Part shown: positions 8,092-9,509 of the stretch, piece after piece
How positions within the stretch are numbered: position 1 is the stretch's first letter
How the letters are laid out: each line of letters starts with the position of its first letter
NCBI GenBank assembly: GCA_937991555.1
Contig: CALKHU010000109.1
Span: 1 to 9,509, forward strand
Reading direction: 5' to 3'
DNA: 9,509 nt
Source: an uncultured Caulobacter sp.
GTDB taxonomy: Bacteria; Pseudomonadota; Alphaproteobacteria; Caulobacterales; Caulobacteraceae
Program-made: the position numbers and the translations under genes
The notes under the pieces: model-generated
The model's input: only the letters and a program-made list of their open reading frames with translations
What the model was told of the DNA's origin: nothing
Database searches by the model: none

Positions 8092-8164
8092 GGCGGGGCT
8101 CCGGAACCGTGGCCGCCATCCGTCGCCGCCGGAGGCCGTGCGGGCAACTTAAGCTTTGGTCACC

Positions 8165-8193
8165 TTGCCCCGGCCTCGCCCCCGGCCTAGTCT
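8165..8193 (+). promoter_or_regulatory. Candidate thiC promoter
   Basis: TTGCCC (8165-8170) and TAGTCT (8188-8193) are separated by 17 bases. They would place the transcript start at about 8200, exactly where the riboswitch P1 stem begins. Both hexamers are imperfect. The call rests mainly on spacing and position relative to the aptamer. Confidence 0.3.
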
Positions 8194-8200
8194 CCGCCCG

Positions 8201-8290
8201 TTCTCCGCGGGGTGGCGCCTGAGCCACTGAGAGTCGGCTGAAGCCGTGACGCGCCGAACCTGATCCGGGTCATGCCGGCGAAGGGAGAGA
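8201..8290 (+). promoter_or_regulatory. TPP riboswitch (THI element) of thiC
   Basis: This is a thiamin pyrophosphate aptamer. The conserved core is present in order: GGGGTGGCGCC (from 8209), CTGAGA (8227-8232), GAACCTGATCCGGGTCATGC (8256-8275) and CGGCGAAGGGAGA (to 8288). P1 forms from TCTCC (8202-8206) with GGAGA (8284-8288). P2 forms from GGCGC (8214-8218) with GCGCC (8251-8255). An extra hairpin follows CTGAGA, with GGC (8236-8238) and GCC (8243-8245) around TGAA, as in other proteobacterial copies. It lies 58 bases before the thiC ATG. TPP binding should lower thiC expression. No intrinsic terminator follows the aptamer, so control is probably at translation initiation or through Rho. 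Confidence 0.96.
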
Positions 8291-8293
8291 CCG

Positions 8294-8334
8294 CTTGCCC
8301 GCCGCAGGGTGAGTCCCCGATGCCGGCGCAGTAG
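8294..8334 (+). promoter_or_regulatory. Possible expression platform of the thiC riboswitch, with a 4-codon leader ORF
   Basis: CTTGCCC (8294-8300) can pair with GGGTGAG (8307-8313), including two G-U pairs, around a 6-base loop. The right arm contains the SD-like GGTGAG (8308-8313). That sits 6 bases before an ATG at 8320, which opens a 4-codon ORF (MPAQ, stop TAG 8332-8334). The thiC ATG follows 15 bases after that stop and has no strong SD of its own. The leader ORF and hairpin could therefore set thiC translation by coupling. The pairing and ORF are seen in the sequence; the regulatory role is inference. Confidence 0.3.
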
Positions 8335-8348
8335 CGAAAGCACGCGCC

Positions 8349-9509
<1,161 letters not shown>

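Noticed and set aside
5888..8227. 779-codon minus-strand frame across kup, the Rid gene and the riboswitch
   Set aside because: It lies opposite well-recognised genes, has low-complexity Arg/Gly/His-rich content and crosses the riboswitch and a convergent gene junction. A shadow frame.

Overview
This is a G+C-rich chromosomal window, roughly 70 % by eye, with strong third-position G/C bias. The alphaproteobacterial style of the thiC leader, the large TonB-dependent receptor and the paired TPR-sulfotransferase point to an alphaproteobacterium, most likely Caulobacterales (Caulobacter/Phenylobacterium-like). The genus is an inference. I see no IS element, phage gene, CRISPR array, tRNA or rRNA.

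Layout from left to right: (1) the 3' end of an unrecognised gene (1-282, +). (2) A YpfJ-type putative neutral zinc metallopeptidase (340-1191, +), converging on (3) an 802-residue TonB-dependent outer-membrane receptor (1231-3639, -), with a strong hairpin between the two stop codons. (4) A 220-bp divergent promoter region, then a protein with four or five TPRs followed by a PAPS-dependent sulfotransferase domain (3860-5431, +). (5) The potassium transporter kup (5561-7534, +), converging on (6) a small exported RidA-like protein (7579-8091, -), again with a long hairpin between them. (7) Divergent from that, a TPP riboswitch (8201-8290) and thiC (8349 to the window end, +, truncated).

Three groups can be read functionally. 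The receptor and the TPR-sulfotransferase are divergently transcribed and may share control or a substrate, but neither substrate can be read from sequence. kup is a stand-alone K+ uptake gene. thiC makes the pyrimidine half of thiamin, and its riboswitch should switch it off when thiamin pyrophosphate is plentiful. The RidA-like protein sits back to back with thiC but carries a signal peptide and has Trp where the catalytic Arg of RidA should be, so it is probably not a classical imine deaminase.

No clearly new multi-gene system is visible. The points most worth checking are the receptor/sulfotransferase pair, the exported Arg-less Rid protein beside thiC, the thiC leader (possible SD-masking hairpin plus a 4-codon ORF), and an A+T-rich island with a good extended -10 promoter match inside the sulfotransferase gene.
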